DNA of 15,256 nucleotides from Calditerrivibrio sp. Lineage in GTDB: Bacteria > Chrysiogenota > Deferribacteres > Deferribacterales > Calditerrivibrionaceae. The position numbers and the translations under genes were made by a program. Shown one piece after another: positions 6,440 to 15,111 of the stretch. The notes under the pieces were generated by a model. It did not search any database. It was not told the origin of the DNA and saw nothing but the letters and a program-made list of their open reading frames with translations. Positions within the stretch are counted from its first letter, which is position 1, and each line of letters begins with the position of its first letter. Location of the stretch: assembly GCA_020217115.1 (NCBI GenBank), contig JAIWOA010000047.1:1-15256 (forward strand), written 5' to 3'.

Positions 6440-7327
6440 CTAATCTCTTAATTTTTTTATTCTCTCCTCTTTACTGATTATCTCTTTAATCCTGACACCA
6501 AAATACCCATCAACAATTACCACTTCCCCCTTTGCTATCGGTTTGTTGTTAACAAGAACAACTACAGGTTCTTCAGCATATTCATCAAGCTCCACAATAT
6601 TGCCAGGACTCAGACTTGCAATGTCCTTCAAAAACATCCTTGTGGAACCTATCCTTATGCTCACAGGCACCTCTACATCTAACAAAAGATCTATATTTTT
6701 ACTCCCACCCTGACTCTTTTGTACCTTTGGCATTTCATTCAAAGCAGTTACTTCAGGGCTAAAATCAAAATCATCATTTTCCTCATCTGCTGAGATAAGA
6801 GACTTTAGTTTTTTCCCAAAATACAGTTTTAGAGATTCCCCTGAAGATGATTTAAGGTCAAAGACTATAATTTCTCCAGGATAACTTGAAGTATCCATCA
6901 AATGGTCAACAGACATTGCTGCAAAAGATACTTTTTTACCAAACTTTTCATAAAAAGGGGTATTTATAGATGAAATGGTCTGATTTATAAGCTCCTTTAT
7001 AGCATCCTTTAGATCATCGTTAAGTTCTGCAACACCTTCACCCGACCCCATAAGCATTAGATCAGCAAAGGCTGTTATGGTTTGAGTTTGAGCCAATAAC
7101 CCCCCAAAAATATCCCCAATGGTCTCTTTTAATACCACCATTGTTTGCCCCATAAATTCAAGGGCTATATCATTTAGTTCACCCTCATTTACATCTGTAA
7201 TAGTGAACTCATAATTCTTACCAAGAAGAGAACTAAAACTATTACCAAAACTGCCAGCCAGGAGATTGCTAAACTCTTTTAATTCACTGTTCAGATCTAA
7301 TTTCTTCAACACATTCGCTCTCCTCAT
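6440..7327 (-). CDS. fliN: Flagellar switch protein FliN with CheC-like N-terminal domain (FliY-like)
   Basis: This C-ring protein completes the rotor switch together with FliM. At 295 residues it is over twice the length of a plain FliN. The C-terminal SpoA/FliN domain is about 211-288 (LLLDVEVPVSIRIG, LSPGNIVELD, NNKPIAKGEVV). Residues 15-180 resemble the CheC/FliY phosphatase fold. One active-site-like helix D108-xxx-E112-xx-N115 is present, but the proline expected about 22 residues later is absent and the first helix lacks a clear motif. The linker 180-210 is acidic. The start is uncertain: ATG at 7327 overlaps fliM by 44 nt and has a weak ribosome site, while GTG at 7312 has AGGAG at good spacing and may be the true start. 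It is the last gene of the flhA operon. Confidence 0.88.
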   Translation of the reverse strand: MRRANVLKKLDLNSELKEFSNLLAGSFGNSFSSLLGKNYEFTITDVNEGELNDIALEFMGQTMVVLKETIGDIFGGLLAQTQTITAFADLMLMGSGEGVAELNDDLKDAIKELINQTISSINTPFYEKFGKKVSFAAMSVDHLMDTSSYPGEIIVFDLKSSSGESLKLYFGKKLKSLISADEENDDFDFSPEVTALNEMPKVQKSQGGSKNIDLLLDVEVPVSIRIGSTRMFLKDIASLSPGNIVELDEYAEEPVVVLVNNKPIAKGEVVIVDGYFGVRIKEIISKEERIKKLRD

Positions 7328-8303
7328 AAATCTTCTTTATAATGACACCTTTCTTAACACCAACGATACCCATCTCTGTGGCAAATTTCTTCAAATTGGC
7401 AATTTTTAAATCTATATCATGTTCATACTTGTGTTCAAATACTATCGAATCCATCGGAGAAAGATCCAATACATCATTAACTGTCAATCGGGTAGGCCCA
7501 ATTTCCAGCCTAACAGGTATCTGAACATCCATAAGTATTTCCAGAATTCTATTTACATAATCACTACTTTTAGCTTTTTTAGCCCCAACAAGCCAATCCT
7601 GAGAACTTATTTTACCCAATACAGGCTCAAGAACAACTGCAGGCAAACAGAAATTTATCATACCAGAAACATCAGCAAATTTGACTTCAAACACAACAAG
7701 CACAACAACCTCATTCTGGGCAACTATCTGAACAACCTGTGGGCTATTTTCTGTTATCTCTTTTTTAAATTTTACGTTGGGTAGAACCTGCTTCCATGTA
7801 TCCTCAAGCTCCTTGAGAAGAAGATATATTACACTTTCCATAATATGTTGTTCAAGAGCAGTCAATTCCCTAACTTTATACATCGGCAAACCGGGTCCAC
7901 CAAGTAACTTATCTACGATAGGAAATACCAGCGAAGGGTTTATCTCCAGAACAGAACTACCATCAAGGGGGATCATACTTATTATATTAAAATTTGTGGG
8001 ATCAGGCAGAGACATTAAAAATTCTCCATATGTCATCTGATCAACACTTACAAGGTTTATATCTGTAATTGTCCTTAAGAAATTGGAGAGGGAAGAGCTA
8101 AAATTCCTCGCAAACTTGTCGTGAAGATTCCTGATTGATCTGATCTGCTCTTTAGAAACTCTATCAGGTCTTCTAAAATCGTATACACTAATCTTCTTAG
8201 GAACAAAATCAACTTCAGGAGAAAAAGCCTCATCCTTTATACCAGTATCAGCTACCGTTGACAAAAGGGCATCAATTTCCTCCTGACTAAGAATATCTGC
8301 CAT
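7284..8303 (-). CDS. fliM: Flagellar motor switch protein FliM
   Basis: FliM is the C-ring protein that binds CheY-P and sets rotation direction. The 339 residues begin with the conserved CheY-binding peptide LSQEEIDALL (5-14). A middle CheC-like domain follows (about 40-235) with YDFRRPDRVSKEQIR, DQMTYGEFLMSLPDPT and the conserved LLGGPG. The C-terminal SpoA domain is about 255-330 (MDVQIPVRLEIGPTRLTV, LSPMDSIVFE). Length matches the family. The ATG at 8303 has AGAGG 5 nt upstream. The gene lies 20 nt after cheB and overlaps the start of fliN, so the two C-ring proteins are probably translated together. Confidence 0.97.
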   Translation of the reverse strand: MADILSQEEIDALLSTVADTGIKDEAFSPEVDFVPKKISVYDFRRPDRVSKEQIRSIRNLHDKFARNFSSSLSNFLRTITDINLVSVDQMTYGEFLMSLPDPTNFNIISMIPLDGSSVLEINPSLVFPIVDKLLGGPGLPMYKVRELTALEQHIMESVIYLLLKELEDTWKQVLPNVKFKKEITENSPQVVQIVAQNEVVVLVVFEVKFADVSGMINFCLPAVVLEPVLGKISSQDWLVGAKKAKSSDYVNRILEILMDVQIPVRLEIGPTRLTVNDVLDLSPMDSIVFEHKYEHDIDLKIANLKKFATEMGIVGVKKGVIIKKIYEESECVEEIRSEQ

Positions 8304-8323
8304 ATCTACCTCTTAGGTAAAAA

Positions 8324-9385
8324 CTATTTACAATACTTCATTATACTGCTTGCTATACTATCCAGATCCACAATTTCATCTGCAATACCGGCATCTACAA
8401 CAGCTCTGGGCATTCCGTAAACAACACAAGAATCTTTTTCCTGAGCTATTATAGCGCCACCCTTTTCCTTAACCTTCTTAAGTCCTATTAATCCATCACT
8501 TCCCATACCTGTCATTATAACACCCAGAGTATCCCTTCCATAGCTCTCTGCAACCGAAGAAGTCATTACATCCACACTTGGGATGTGCAAAACATTGGAT
8601 GGTTCCGTTGATGTCTCTATGTAATAATTCGACGCTACTTTCTTAATCTTTAGATGAAATCCACCCTTTGCAATATAAACGATGTTAGGCTCTACCTTTT
8701 CCTTACCTTCCACCTCTATTACTTCAAGCTGACTCATTGAATTTAACCTTGTTGCCAGAGACTTTGTAAAATTTGGAGGCATATGTTGTACAACCAGTAC
8801 AGGTCTGTTCAGATCCTTTGTTAACTTTGGAATAACCCTTTGCAAAGACTGAGGTCCACCTGTGGATGTTCCAATGGCAACGATCTTTTTATTACCATTA
8901 AAGGCACCAGACTTTACAATTGGCACTGTTGGAGATGATGGTTGTGCAGTGGTGAGAGGTCTTGAAACTTGTGGTCTACTAAAGATAGCCTTTCTACCAG
9001 CAAATGCCTTCACCTTTTCTATAAGCTGATCCTCTATCTTCATTATTCCAAGGCTTGCGAAGGATTTGTCCTTAGATATAAAGTCAACAGCTCCTATCTC
9101 CAGAGCTTTAAGGGTAGCTTCAGCCCCCTCCGTAGTAAGTGAACTTATCATTATTACTGGAAGATTGGAGATCTCGAGAATTTTTTTCAATGCTGTAAGC
9201 CCATCCATCTGCGGCATCTCTATATCAAGGGTAACTATATCTGGTTTTAACTTCTGAACCATATCTATAGCTTCAATTCCATTCCTGGCAAAGCCAACCA
9301 CCTCTATATCCCTCTCCTTCTTCAGCATATTTTCAATTGCCTTCCTCATAAATGCCGAGTCATCTACCACCAATACCTTTATCAT
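8324..9385 (-). CDS. cheB: Protein-glutamate methylesterase/glutamine deamidase CheB
   Basis: CheB removes methyl groups from receptor glutamates (and can deamidate glutamines), giving adaptation; it is activated by CheA phosphorylation. The 353-residue protein has an N-terminal receiver domain (1-125; Asp54 in LDIEMPQMDG, Lys105) and a proline-rich linker (130-165). The methylesterase domain runs from 166 to 350, with catalytic triad candidates Ser174 (GTSTGG), His201 (VQHMPPNFT) and Asp297 (TGMGSDG). All key residues are present. The start ATG overlaps the fliA stop by ATGA, with GGGGG upstream. The methyltransferase partner CheR is not in this window, so it must be encoded elsewhere if present. 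Confidence 0.97.
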   Translation of the reverse strand: MIKVLVVDDSAFMRKAIENMLKKERDIEVVGFARNGIEAIDMVQKLKPDIVTLDIEMPQMDGLTALKKILEISNLPVIMISSLTTEGAEATLKALEIGAVDFISKDKSFASLGIMKIEDQLIEKVKAFAGRKAIFSRPQVSRPLTTAQPSSPTVPIVKSGAFNGNKKIVAIGTSTGGPQSLQRVIPKLTKDLNRPVLVVQHMPPNFTKSLATRLNSMSQLEVIEVEGKEKVEPNIVYIAKGGFHLKIKKVASNYYIETSTEPSNVLHIPSVDVMTSSVAESYGRDTLGVIMTGMGSDGLIGLKKVKEKGGAIIAQEKDSCVVYGMPRAVVDAGIADEIVDLDSIASSIMKYCK

Positions 9386-10110
9386 GAAACCCCCTTCAAT
9401 TTTTTTCTCAATTTCTTTACAGTTTCAGAATGTATCTGGGATACCCTCGATTCAGATATACCCAAAACTTCACCTATCTCCTTCATTGTGAGTTCTTCAA
9501 AATAATAGAGAGTTATAACCAACCTCTCCTTTTCACCAAGCTCATCTATCATTGAACCCAATTTATTTATTAGCTGCTCATTGGTCACAGTCTCTTCTGG
9601 ACCATCAATATAGGACTTTATTGTGTCTATAAGAGTCAAATCACCACCTTCATCAAGTGAAGAATCAAGGCTTGCTAACTGCCCGGTTTCTATCAAAGAA
9701 AAAAAGTTAAACACTTCATCCAGCGTAAGGTTGGAATACTCAGACACCTCTTCTAGAGATGGTTTCCTTCCCAATTTTCCCGTCAACTCATTGTATTTTG
9801 ACTCAAAATTCTTTAACTTAGTGCGGACATTTCTTGGCAAAAAATCCATCTGCCTTAAAGCATCCAGAATAGAGCCTTTTATTCTTCTCTCAGCATACGT
9901 ATGAAAATCAACATTTCTTCCTTTATCAAACTTTTGCAAAGACTCTACAAGCCCCATACAAGCAGCTGAATAAAGATCATCAATATCTACATTGGCAGGA
10001 AGTCTCCCACTAAACCTTATAACCCATGCTTTTATTTTGGGCAAAAAACTTTTTACAATCTCGTCCTGCTCAATCCTGTCAAGATTTCCTTGATAGACAG
10101 ATATACTCAT
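9382..10110 (-). CDS. fliA: Flagellar sigma factor FliA (sigma-28)
   Basis: An alternative sigma factor that directs RNA polymerase to late flagellar and chemotaxis promoters. The 242 residues show sigma region 2 (about 20-95: DIDDLYSAACMGLVESLQKFD, FHTYAERRIKGSILDALR), region 3 (about 96-150) and region 4 (about 185-235) with a helix-turn-helix in ELTMKEIGEVLGISESRVSQI. Region 1.1 is absent, as expected for this group. The length is normal. Start and stop both sit in 4-nt ATGA overlaps with the small membrane gene and cheB. It lies inside the flhA operon, so its level is tied to early flagellar expression. No GCCGATAA-type sigma-28 box was found in the window's intergenic gaps, and no flgM is present here. 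Confidence 0.96.
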   Translation of the reverse strand: MSISVYQGNLDRIEQDEIVKSFLPKIKAWVIRFSGRLPANVDIDDLYSAACMGLVESLQKFDKGRNVDFHTYAERRIKGSILDALRQMDFLPRNVRTKLKNFESKYNELTGKLGRKPSLEEVSEYSNLTLDEVFNFFSLIETGQLASLDSSLDEGGDLTLIDTIKSYIDGPEETVTNEQLINKLGSMIDELGEKERLVITLYYFEELTMKEIGEVLGISESRVSQIHSETVKKLRKKLKGVS

Positions 10111-10316
10111 TCATTCATAACCTTTTTACTTATTACAAATATTAACTCAACCTTCTCTAATATTATATTACAAACCCAATAGATACCTAAAAACATTACA
10201 AAATCCCTCAGGATATATTCTACACTAATGATATCTAAAATAAATTTAAATGTAAAGGATATTATAAATATTATAGAAGCTATCAACAAAGCAATATATC
10301 TGTGTATACCTTTCAT
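10107..10316 (-). CDS. Small two-helix membrane protein between flhG and fliA
   Basis: This 69-residue protein is of unknown function. Two hydrophobic segments (about 8-30 and 38-62) are joined by a short loop with charged residues (around E33, R37, D38); the ends are charged (K2, R6; K64, K65, E69). It has no signal cleavage site and no cysteine pair. It is real by context: ATG at 10316 follows GGGGGA, its start overlaps the flhG stop by ATGA and its stop overlaps the fliA start by ATGA, so it is translationally coupled on both sides. Its partner proteins are likely to be flagellar assembly or placement factors at the membrane (inference). Its composition is too simple to assign a family by eye. 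Confidence 0.8.
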   Translation of the reverse strand: MKGIHRYIALLIASIIFIISFTFKFILDIISVEYILRDFVMFLGIYWVCNIILEKVELIFVISKKVMNE

Positions 10317-11152
10317 AAATTCCCCCTGAATATATTCATCATATCCAAACTTTTATCCCTATCTATTTGTAAATTAAGAATCTTTTTAGCAACCAGCACA
10401 ATATCCTTCGAATAAACAGAATCAGGATTAATATCAACTATAGGTTTCTGGCTACGAACAGAATTTCCAACCTCAGAGCATTCTCTGATAATACCCAGAA
10501 ATCCAAGATCTACACCGATAAACTTCTTTAAGACTGACGAAAGATTTTCATAAATCTGCTCTCCAGAGCTTTTCGTCTTTGCCCTATTGACAACAAGATA
10601 GATATTCTTTAGCCTGAATTCATTATGAACTACTTTTATAAAAGCGTATGCATCTGTCACAGCAGTTGGTTCTGGTTGGGTTATAACTATTTGCAAGTCT
10701 GAAATAGATGAAAACTTGATAACATTCTCACCTATACCCGCACCTGTATCGAAAATTACATAGTCATAGGAACTGTCTATTTTTACAAAAAGATCAAGTA
10801 ACCTATCGTAATCAGACTCCTTTAGTTTAGTCAAACTCACAAAACCACTTGAAGCAGGAACCACATCAAAACCAAAGTCTGTCTTTACCAGAACAGAATC
10901 TGCACCAACCTTACCTTCAAGAAAATCTTTTATATTTACTTTAGAAGTAAGGTTTATAATTATATCAACATTTGCAAGTCCAAGATCTGCATCAAATAAA
11001 AGAACTTTTTTACCCATTTTACACATCAGATATGCAAGATTTACAGAGAAATTTGTTTTACCAACGCCACCCTTACCACTTGAAACCGATATGTAAAATG
11101 ACTTTCTCCTTGCACTCCAAGCCATTTTCCTTAAATTATCTGCCTGATTCAT
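10313..11152 (-). CDS. flhG: Flagellar number regulator FlhG (MinD-like ATPase)
   Basis: A MinD/ParA-type ATPase that limits flagellar number and partners with FlhF. The N-terminal NQADNLRKM matches the DQAxxLR motif by which FlhG stimulates FlhF GTPase. The deviant Walker A is GKGGVGKT (26-33), followed by DADLGLANVD (54-63) and the Walker B-like VIFDTGAGIG (Asp135). QPEPTAVTDAYA is the usual FlhG/MinD switch segment. Length 279 is typical. The C-terminus (MMNIFRGNL) could be the amphipathic membrane-targeting helix, but this is uncertain. ATG at 11152 has GGAGAG 8 nt upstream, 3 nt after flhF; its stop overlaps the next gene by ATGA. Also known as YlxH or FleN. Confidence 0.95.
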   Translation of the reverse strand: MNQADNLRKMAWSARRKSFYISVSSGKGGVGKTNFSVNLAYLMCKMGKKVLLFDADLGLANVDIIINLTSKVNIKDFLEGKVGADSVLVKTDFGFDVVPASSGFVSLTKLKESDYDRLLDLFVKIDSSYDYVIFDTGAGIGENVIKFSSISDLQIVITQPEPTAVTDAYAFIKVVHNEFRLKNIYLVVNRAKTKSSGEQIYENLSSVLKKFIGVDLGFLGIIRECSEVGNSVRSQKPIVDINPDSVYSKDIVLVAKKILNLQIDRDKSLDMMNIFRGNL

Positions 11153-11155
11153 CTC

Positions 11156-12325
11156 TTATTCTCTCCACCTTGAAGGAATTTCATTTAAAACCATTTTAGC
11201 AATCTTCTTGCCATCCGGGATCTCCATATCATCAGGAACATTTTGCCCGGTGGAGATGAGCATTATTGGAACCTTTTTAAGTAAAGGGATATTAATCAAA
11301 GGCCCAAAATATCTTGTTTCATCAAGTTTTGTAAATATTATATAATTAGGGAGTAATTTTGAATATCTGTCGTACACATCGTTTAGCTCAATATGATTGC
11401 TACTCATCGAAAGAACCAGAGCAACGGAAATTGAAGGACTTATTTCAATAAACTTTTTCAACTCAACAATCTGCTCACTATCAAACTGACTTCTGCCCAT
11501 AGAATCCAGCAATACATAGTCGTAATGCCTGACATCATCAATTATCTCTTGTAGCTCTTGGGGGTTAGAGGCTACATAAAGTGGTACATCTATTATCTCT
11601 GCGTATGTTTTTAATTGTTCAACGGCACCTATCCTGAAAGTGTCAATGGAGATGAGACAAACTTTCTTATTAAGCTTTAGGGAAAGGTTTGCTGCTATTT
11701 TTGCTATTGTTGTGGTCTTCCCAACCCCTGTAGGGCCAACAAGGGCAAGCACCTTCTGCCTGATACTTGAAAAGTAATCCTTTTCAACAGGTACAAGCTC
11801 AGAAAGGAGTTGAATTATTATATTTTTTATCTGAATTTTCCCTGCAGTGGAAGGTACTCGACTATCAACTCTTTTAAGAAATTTGTAGGCAATCATCTCA
11901 TCAACACCATTTTTTATGAGTATCTGATAGATCTCCTTAAGGTGAGGCTCAATATCGTTTACAACATTGTCAGATATGGCAGACTTCATCTCCATAATCT
12001 GTCTTTTTATATCTAAAACGTCATTCACAAGAGACTCAAACTTATGAAGTCCAAGACTATTTATTGTCTCAACAATCTTCTCACTATCAAAACTATTTCT
12101 GGGTTCCTTTTCAATATCAACAAGCTTCTGAGGAATCTTGTATTCCTTTTTTGCATCGTGGTCAACGGCTGCAGTAACCTCTATCATCGGCTTTGAAAAT
12201 ATACCATAGTTACTATTTTTGTTTACCTTTCTTGTGGAAAGTATAATTGCATCTGGTCCAAGCTCTTTTTTAATAAGAGTCAATGCCTCTTTCATGTCAT
12301 AAACTTCATATTTTTTTATTTTCAT
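11156..12325 (-). CDS. flhF: Flagellar biosynthesis GTPase FlhF
   Basis: An SRP-type GTPase that fixes the site of flagellum assembly, usually the pole. The N-terminus carries the FlhF-specific YEVYDMKEALTLIKKELGPDAIILSTR (B domain), then a helical N domain (about 80-185) and the G domain. Visible G motifs are P-loop GPTGVGKT (197-204), DTFRIGAVEQL (228-238), G3 DSMGRS (274-279) and G4 TKLD (332-335), with the closing STGQNVPDDME. The G3 sequence departs from the usual DTAGR, with Ser and Met in place of Thr and Ala. The 389-residue length is normal. The ATG overlaps the flhA stop by 4 nt and has GGAG 8 nt upstream. With FlhG next door it forms the standard placement pair, suggesting polar flagella. 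Confidence 0.96.
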   Translation of the reverse strand: MKIKKYEVYDMKEALTLIKKELGPDAIILSTRKVNKNSNYGIFSKPMIEVTAAVDHDAKKEYKIPQKLVDIEKEPRNSFDSEKIVETINSLGLHKFESLVNDVLDIKRQIMEMKSAISDNVVNDIEPHLKEIYQILIKNGVDEMIAYKFLKRVDSRVPSTAGKIQIKNIIIQLLSELVPVEKDYFSSIRQKVLALVGPTGVGKTTTIAKIAANLSLKLNKKVCLISIDTFRIGAVEQLKTYAEIIDVPLYVASNPQELQEIIDDVRHYDYVLLDSMGRSQFDSEQIVELKKFIEISPSISVALVLSMSSNHIELNDVYDRYSKLLPNYIIFTKLDETRYFGPLINIPLLKKVPIMLISTGQNVPDDMEIPDGKKIAKMVLNEIPSRWRE

Positions 12326-14409
12326 AGATCAATCTCCAAAGTCCCCAAAGATTCAAGTCTCACATTGTCTGTTATTTCGTTATGTGAAATAACATTTATA
12401 TTTTTTACAAATTTTTCCACAAATCTTCTAAAAGCAATCCTTATAGGTGGAGATATGACAATTATAGGTGGTATACCCTTAGCAGTTGTTTCATCAACTT
12501 TTGAAATTATGGCAGCAAGAATCTTTTGGGCAATAGCCGGATCCATAACAACTTCCCTGCCATCCTCTGTCATCTGTATATTTTTGGCAATCATCTGCTC
12601 AATAGAAGAGTTTAGTGTAAATAGATACAATGTCCCATCTGCAGAAAGAAGGCTATCTATTATCTGTCGCCTTAAAACATATCGCACCCTTTCGGTAAGT
12701 AGATCAACATCCTTGTTTTGAACACCATAGGTAGCAAGAGTCTCAAGTATAGATGGAAGATTCCTTATGGAGATTCTTTCCCTTAAAAGGTTTAAAACTA
12801 CTCTATGGACTATGCCAAGATCAAGAATACCAGGTACAAGGTCATCGACAAGTTTGGGAGATTTTTCCTTAATTTTATTAAGCAGATCCTGAAGCTCTTG
12901 CCTTCCCAATATTTCATGGGCATTGGATTTTATAATCTCTGTAAGATGTGTAACTATAACAGTGGTGGGATCAACTACAGTAAACCCTTCAACGATAGCC
13001 CTGTCCCTCTCATCCTCATCCACCCACTTGGCATCTATCCCAAAAGCAGGCTCTTTGGTATTTATACCTGTAAGCAGATCAAGATTACCGGAACTTCCCA
13101 TGGCCAGATACTTACCTATCATTACAGAACCAGAGGCTACCTTCACACCTTTTATTAAAATAATATATCCATTAGAATCTATTTGTAAATTATCCCTTAT
13201 ACGTATCGGAGGAACAATTATCCCCATCTCAAGGGCTATCTGTCTTCTTACAGACTTAATTCTTCCAAGAAGTGTCCCACCCTGGTTTGGATCCACAAGG
13301 GCTATAAGATTAAATCCTATTTCAAGCTCCATAACATCCATTTCGAGTAAGGACTTGACATCTTCATCTTCAGTAGAAGGTGCTTCAGCACCAGTGTCTT
13401 CCTTATCAGAAGCAGGTGATTTTACAGCAGAATCTTTGCCCCTCTTAATAGAATAGCTAATCCCAAGAAGAATAGCACTTATTATAAAGAAAGGTAGTTT
13501 GGGTAAACCTGGTATAATCCCCAATACAAGCATAACCCAACCTGTAAGATTCAACACTTTGTAACTTTTAAAGAGCTGCTCTACCAGATTCATATTGAGC
13601 TCTTTTTCTTCTCCAGATCTTGTTACCACAATACCGGCAGCAGTAGATATAATTAGAGCAGGTATCTGACTAACCAAACCATCTCCAACAGTCAAAATGG
13701 TAAACCTCTTTGCAGCCTCAACTACTGTCATATCATAACTGACAACACCTATGATCAACCCAGCTACAATATTGATAAAAGTTATAATAAGACCAGCTAC
13801 AGCATCCCCTCTAACAAATTTACTGGCACCATCCATAGAACCATAAAAATCAGCTTTTTTCTGGAGATCTGCCCTCATCTTCCTTGCAGTTTTATCATCT
13901 ATAATTCCAGCATTAAGATCTGCATCAATACTCATCTGCTTACCGGGCATCGCATCAAGTGTGAATCTTGCAGCAACTTCTGCAACTCTTCCTGAACCTT
14001 TTGTTATTACCATGAAGTTTATTATAACAAGAATAATAAATATAATCATTCCAACAACATAATCTCCACCAACAACAAACTGTCCAAAGGACATAATAAC
14101 GCTTCCTGCAGCATCCTCACCCTCAACTCCATACAACAAAATACGCCTTGTTGTAGCAATATTTAAAGCAAGCCTGAAAAGTGTAACTATCAGAAGCACA
14201 GAGGGGAAAGTGGAAAAATCAAGAGTATCTTCAACAAAGATAGATATAAAAAGGACCACAACTGATACAGTTACACTCAAGGTAAGAAAAATATCAAGCA
14301 AAAAGGGATGAACAGGCAGTATCATAATCATGATAATACCCATAACAGCGATTGGAACAAACAGATCCATTCTCTTAGATAGTCTCGTTAATACACTTTC
14401 GTTTGCCAT
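12322..14409 (-). CDS. flhA: Flagellar type III export gate protein FlhA
   Basis: The major membrane component of the flagellar export gate, which couples proton-motive force to secretion and docks export chaperones. The 695 residues have an N-terminal membrane half with about eight hydrophobic segments (about 17-320) and a soluble C-terminal half (about 345-695). The FHIPEP signature lies in the cytoplasmic loop at about 138-165 (GSGRVAEVAARFTLDAMPGK, then DADLNAG). A Ser/Glu/Asp-rich linker (about 323-350) joins the halves; PPIRIRDNLQ and the ending region are family-typical. The length matches E. coli FlhA (about 690). ATG at 14409 has a GGGAATAGGTGAG purine-rich leader. It is the first gene of the eight-gene minus-strand operon; its own promoter in the 146-bp gap was not resolved. 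Confidence 0.97.
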   Translation of the reverse strand: MANESVLTRLSKRMDLFVPIAVMGIIMIMILPVHPFLLDIFLTLSVTVSVVVLFISIFVEDTLDFSTFPSVLLIVTLFRLALNIATTRRILLYGVEGEDAAGSVIMSFGQFVVGGDYVVGMIIFIILVIINFMVITKGSGRVAEVAARFTLDAMPGKQMSIDADLNAGIIDDKTARKMRADLQKKADFYGSMDGASKFVRGDAVAGLIITFINIVAGLIIGVVSYDMTVVEAAKRFTILTVGDGLVSQIPALIISTAAGIVVTRSGEEKELNMNLVEQLFKSYKVLNLTGWVMLVLGIIPGLPKLPFFIISAILLGISYSIKRGKDSAVKSPASDKEDTGAEAPSTEDEDVKSLLEMDVMELEIGFNLIALVDPNQGGTLLGRIKSVRRQIALEMGIIVPPIRIRDNLQIDSNGYIILIKGVKVASGSVMIGKYLAMGSSGNLDLLTGINTKEPAFGIDAKWVDEDERDRAIVEGFTVVDPTTVIVTHLTEIIKSNAHEILGRQELQDLLNKIKEKSPKLVDDLVPGILDLGIVHRVVLNLLRERISIRNLPSILETLATYGVQNKDVDLLTERVRYVLRRQIIDSLLSADGTLYLFTLNSSIEQMIAKNIQMTEDGREVVMDPAIAQKILAAIISKVDETTAKGIPPIIVISPPIRIAFRRFVEKFVKNINVISHNEITDNVRLESLGTLEIDL

Positions 14410-14555
14410 CTCACCTATTCCCTAAAATTGAATTTATATAATATTAATAAGTTATAATACATTTTATTGTTTTTATCCATAAAAAAATTTTTCAAACAGG
14501 ATTTATTTGACATATATCCGAAAAATATTTATTATAAAGAATAAGGGGGCAAACT
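14410..14555. promoter_or_regulatory. Divergent intergenic region between flhA and the hydrolase gene
   Basis: This 146-bp, very AT-rich gap must hold the flhA operon promoter on the minus strand. Several TATTAT-like -10 candidates lie around 14430-14460, but none has a good -35 at 16-18 nt, and no sigma-54 or sigma-28 box was found. An inverted repeat TTTTTAT/ATAAAAA (14470-14485, 2-nt spacer) could be an operator or simple AT-richness. Confidence 0.4.
14507..14535 (+). promoter_or_regulatory. Sigma-70 promoter of the isochorismatase-family gene
   Basis: Plus strand: perfect TTGACA (14507-14512), a 17-nt spacer, TATTAT (14530-14535), then AAGGGGG (14544-14550 region) ahead of the ATG at 14556. 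Transcription would begin near 14542, leaving a very short leader. Confidence 0.6.
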
Positions 14556-15101
14556 ATGTTCACAATAAGCACCGATAATACTTCAATTCTGGTAATAGAT
14601 GTTCAGAAAAATCTCATAAAGGCTATGGATCAGGAGGTTTATAACTTTAAATTACAAAATATGATACGAATTGCAAAGGCAGCAAAAATACTTAGAATTC
14701 CATACTACATTACTCAACAATACACAAAAGGTCTTGGGGGGACAGTAGATGAGCTTACTGCAATTTTAGGGGATAGTTTTTATGAAAAGATAAGCTTCTC
14801 CTGCTGTAGGGATTCTGAATTTACAGAATGCCTCGACCTTAACACTCCAAATATACTGGTTATGGGGATGGAAACCCATGTCTGCGTTTTGCAAACGGTA
14901 TTAGATCTCCTCGATTCAAATTACAGAGTCTTTGTAGTAGCAGATGCTGTCATGTCAAGAACAAAAGAGAATTGGAAAATTGGACTAAAATATATGAATG
15001 ACGCAGGGGCAATGATCACATCCACTGAGATAGCAATATTTCAGCTTTTAAAAAAAGCTGGAACAGATGAGTTTAGAGATATTGTAAAAATATTAAAATA
15101 A
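14556..15101 (+). CDS. Isochorismatase-family cysteine hydrolase
   Basis: A cytosolic amidohydrolase-type enzyme of the isochorismatase/nicotinamidase-like superfamily; 181 residues, typical of the short YcaC-like members. The catalytic triad is visible: Asp15 in LVIDVQKNL, Lys78 in YEKISFSC and nucleophile Cys110 in METHVCVLQT, preceded by the family's glycine-containing GMETHVC turn. The C-terminal VVADAVMSR and AGAMITSTEIAIFQLL are also characteristic. The substrate cannot be told from the sequence; the nicotinamidase metal-site histidines are not evident, so nicotinamidase is unlikely. It has its own promoter, is divergent from the flagellar operon and has no apparent role in motility. 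The next gene starts 10 nt downstream and is probably co-transcribed. Confidence 0.93.
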   Translation: MFTISTDNTSILVIDVQKNLIKAMDQEVYNFKLQNMIRIAKAAKILRIPYYITQQYTKGLGGTVDELTAILGDSFYEKISFSCCRDSEFTECLDLNTPNILVMGMETHVCVLQTVLDLLDSNYRVFVVADAVMSRTKENWKIGLKYMNDAGAMITSTEIAIFQLLKKAGTDEFRDIVKILK

Positions 15102-15111
15102 AGGTTTTGCT

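Noticed and set aside
12923..13456. 177-codon plus-strand open frame
   Set aside because: It lies entirely antisense to flhA, whose frame is a clear family match; its protein is Ser/Ile/Thr-rich low complexity, typical of an antisense shadow.
14470..14485. TTTTTAT-CC-ATAAAAA inverted repeat as a terminator hairpin
   Set aside because: The 2-nt spacer cannot form a stable loop and the stem has no GC pair; it lies between divergent genes, so a terminator makes no sense here.
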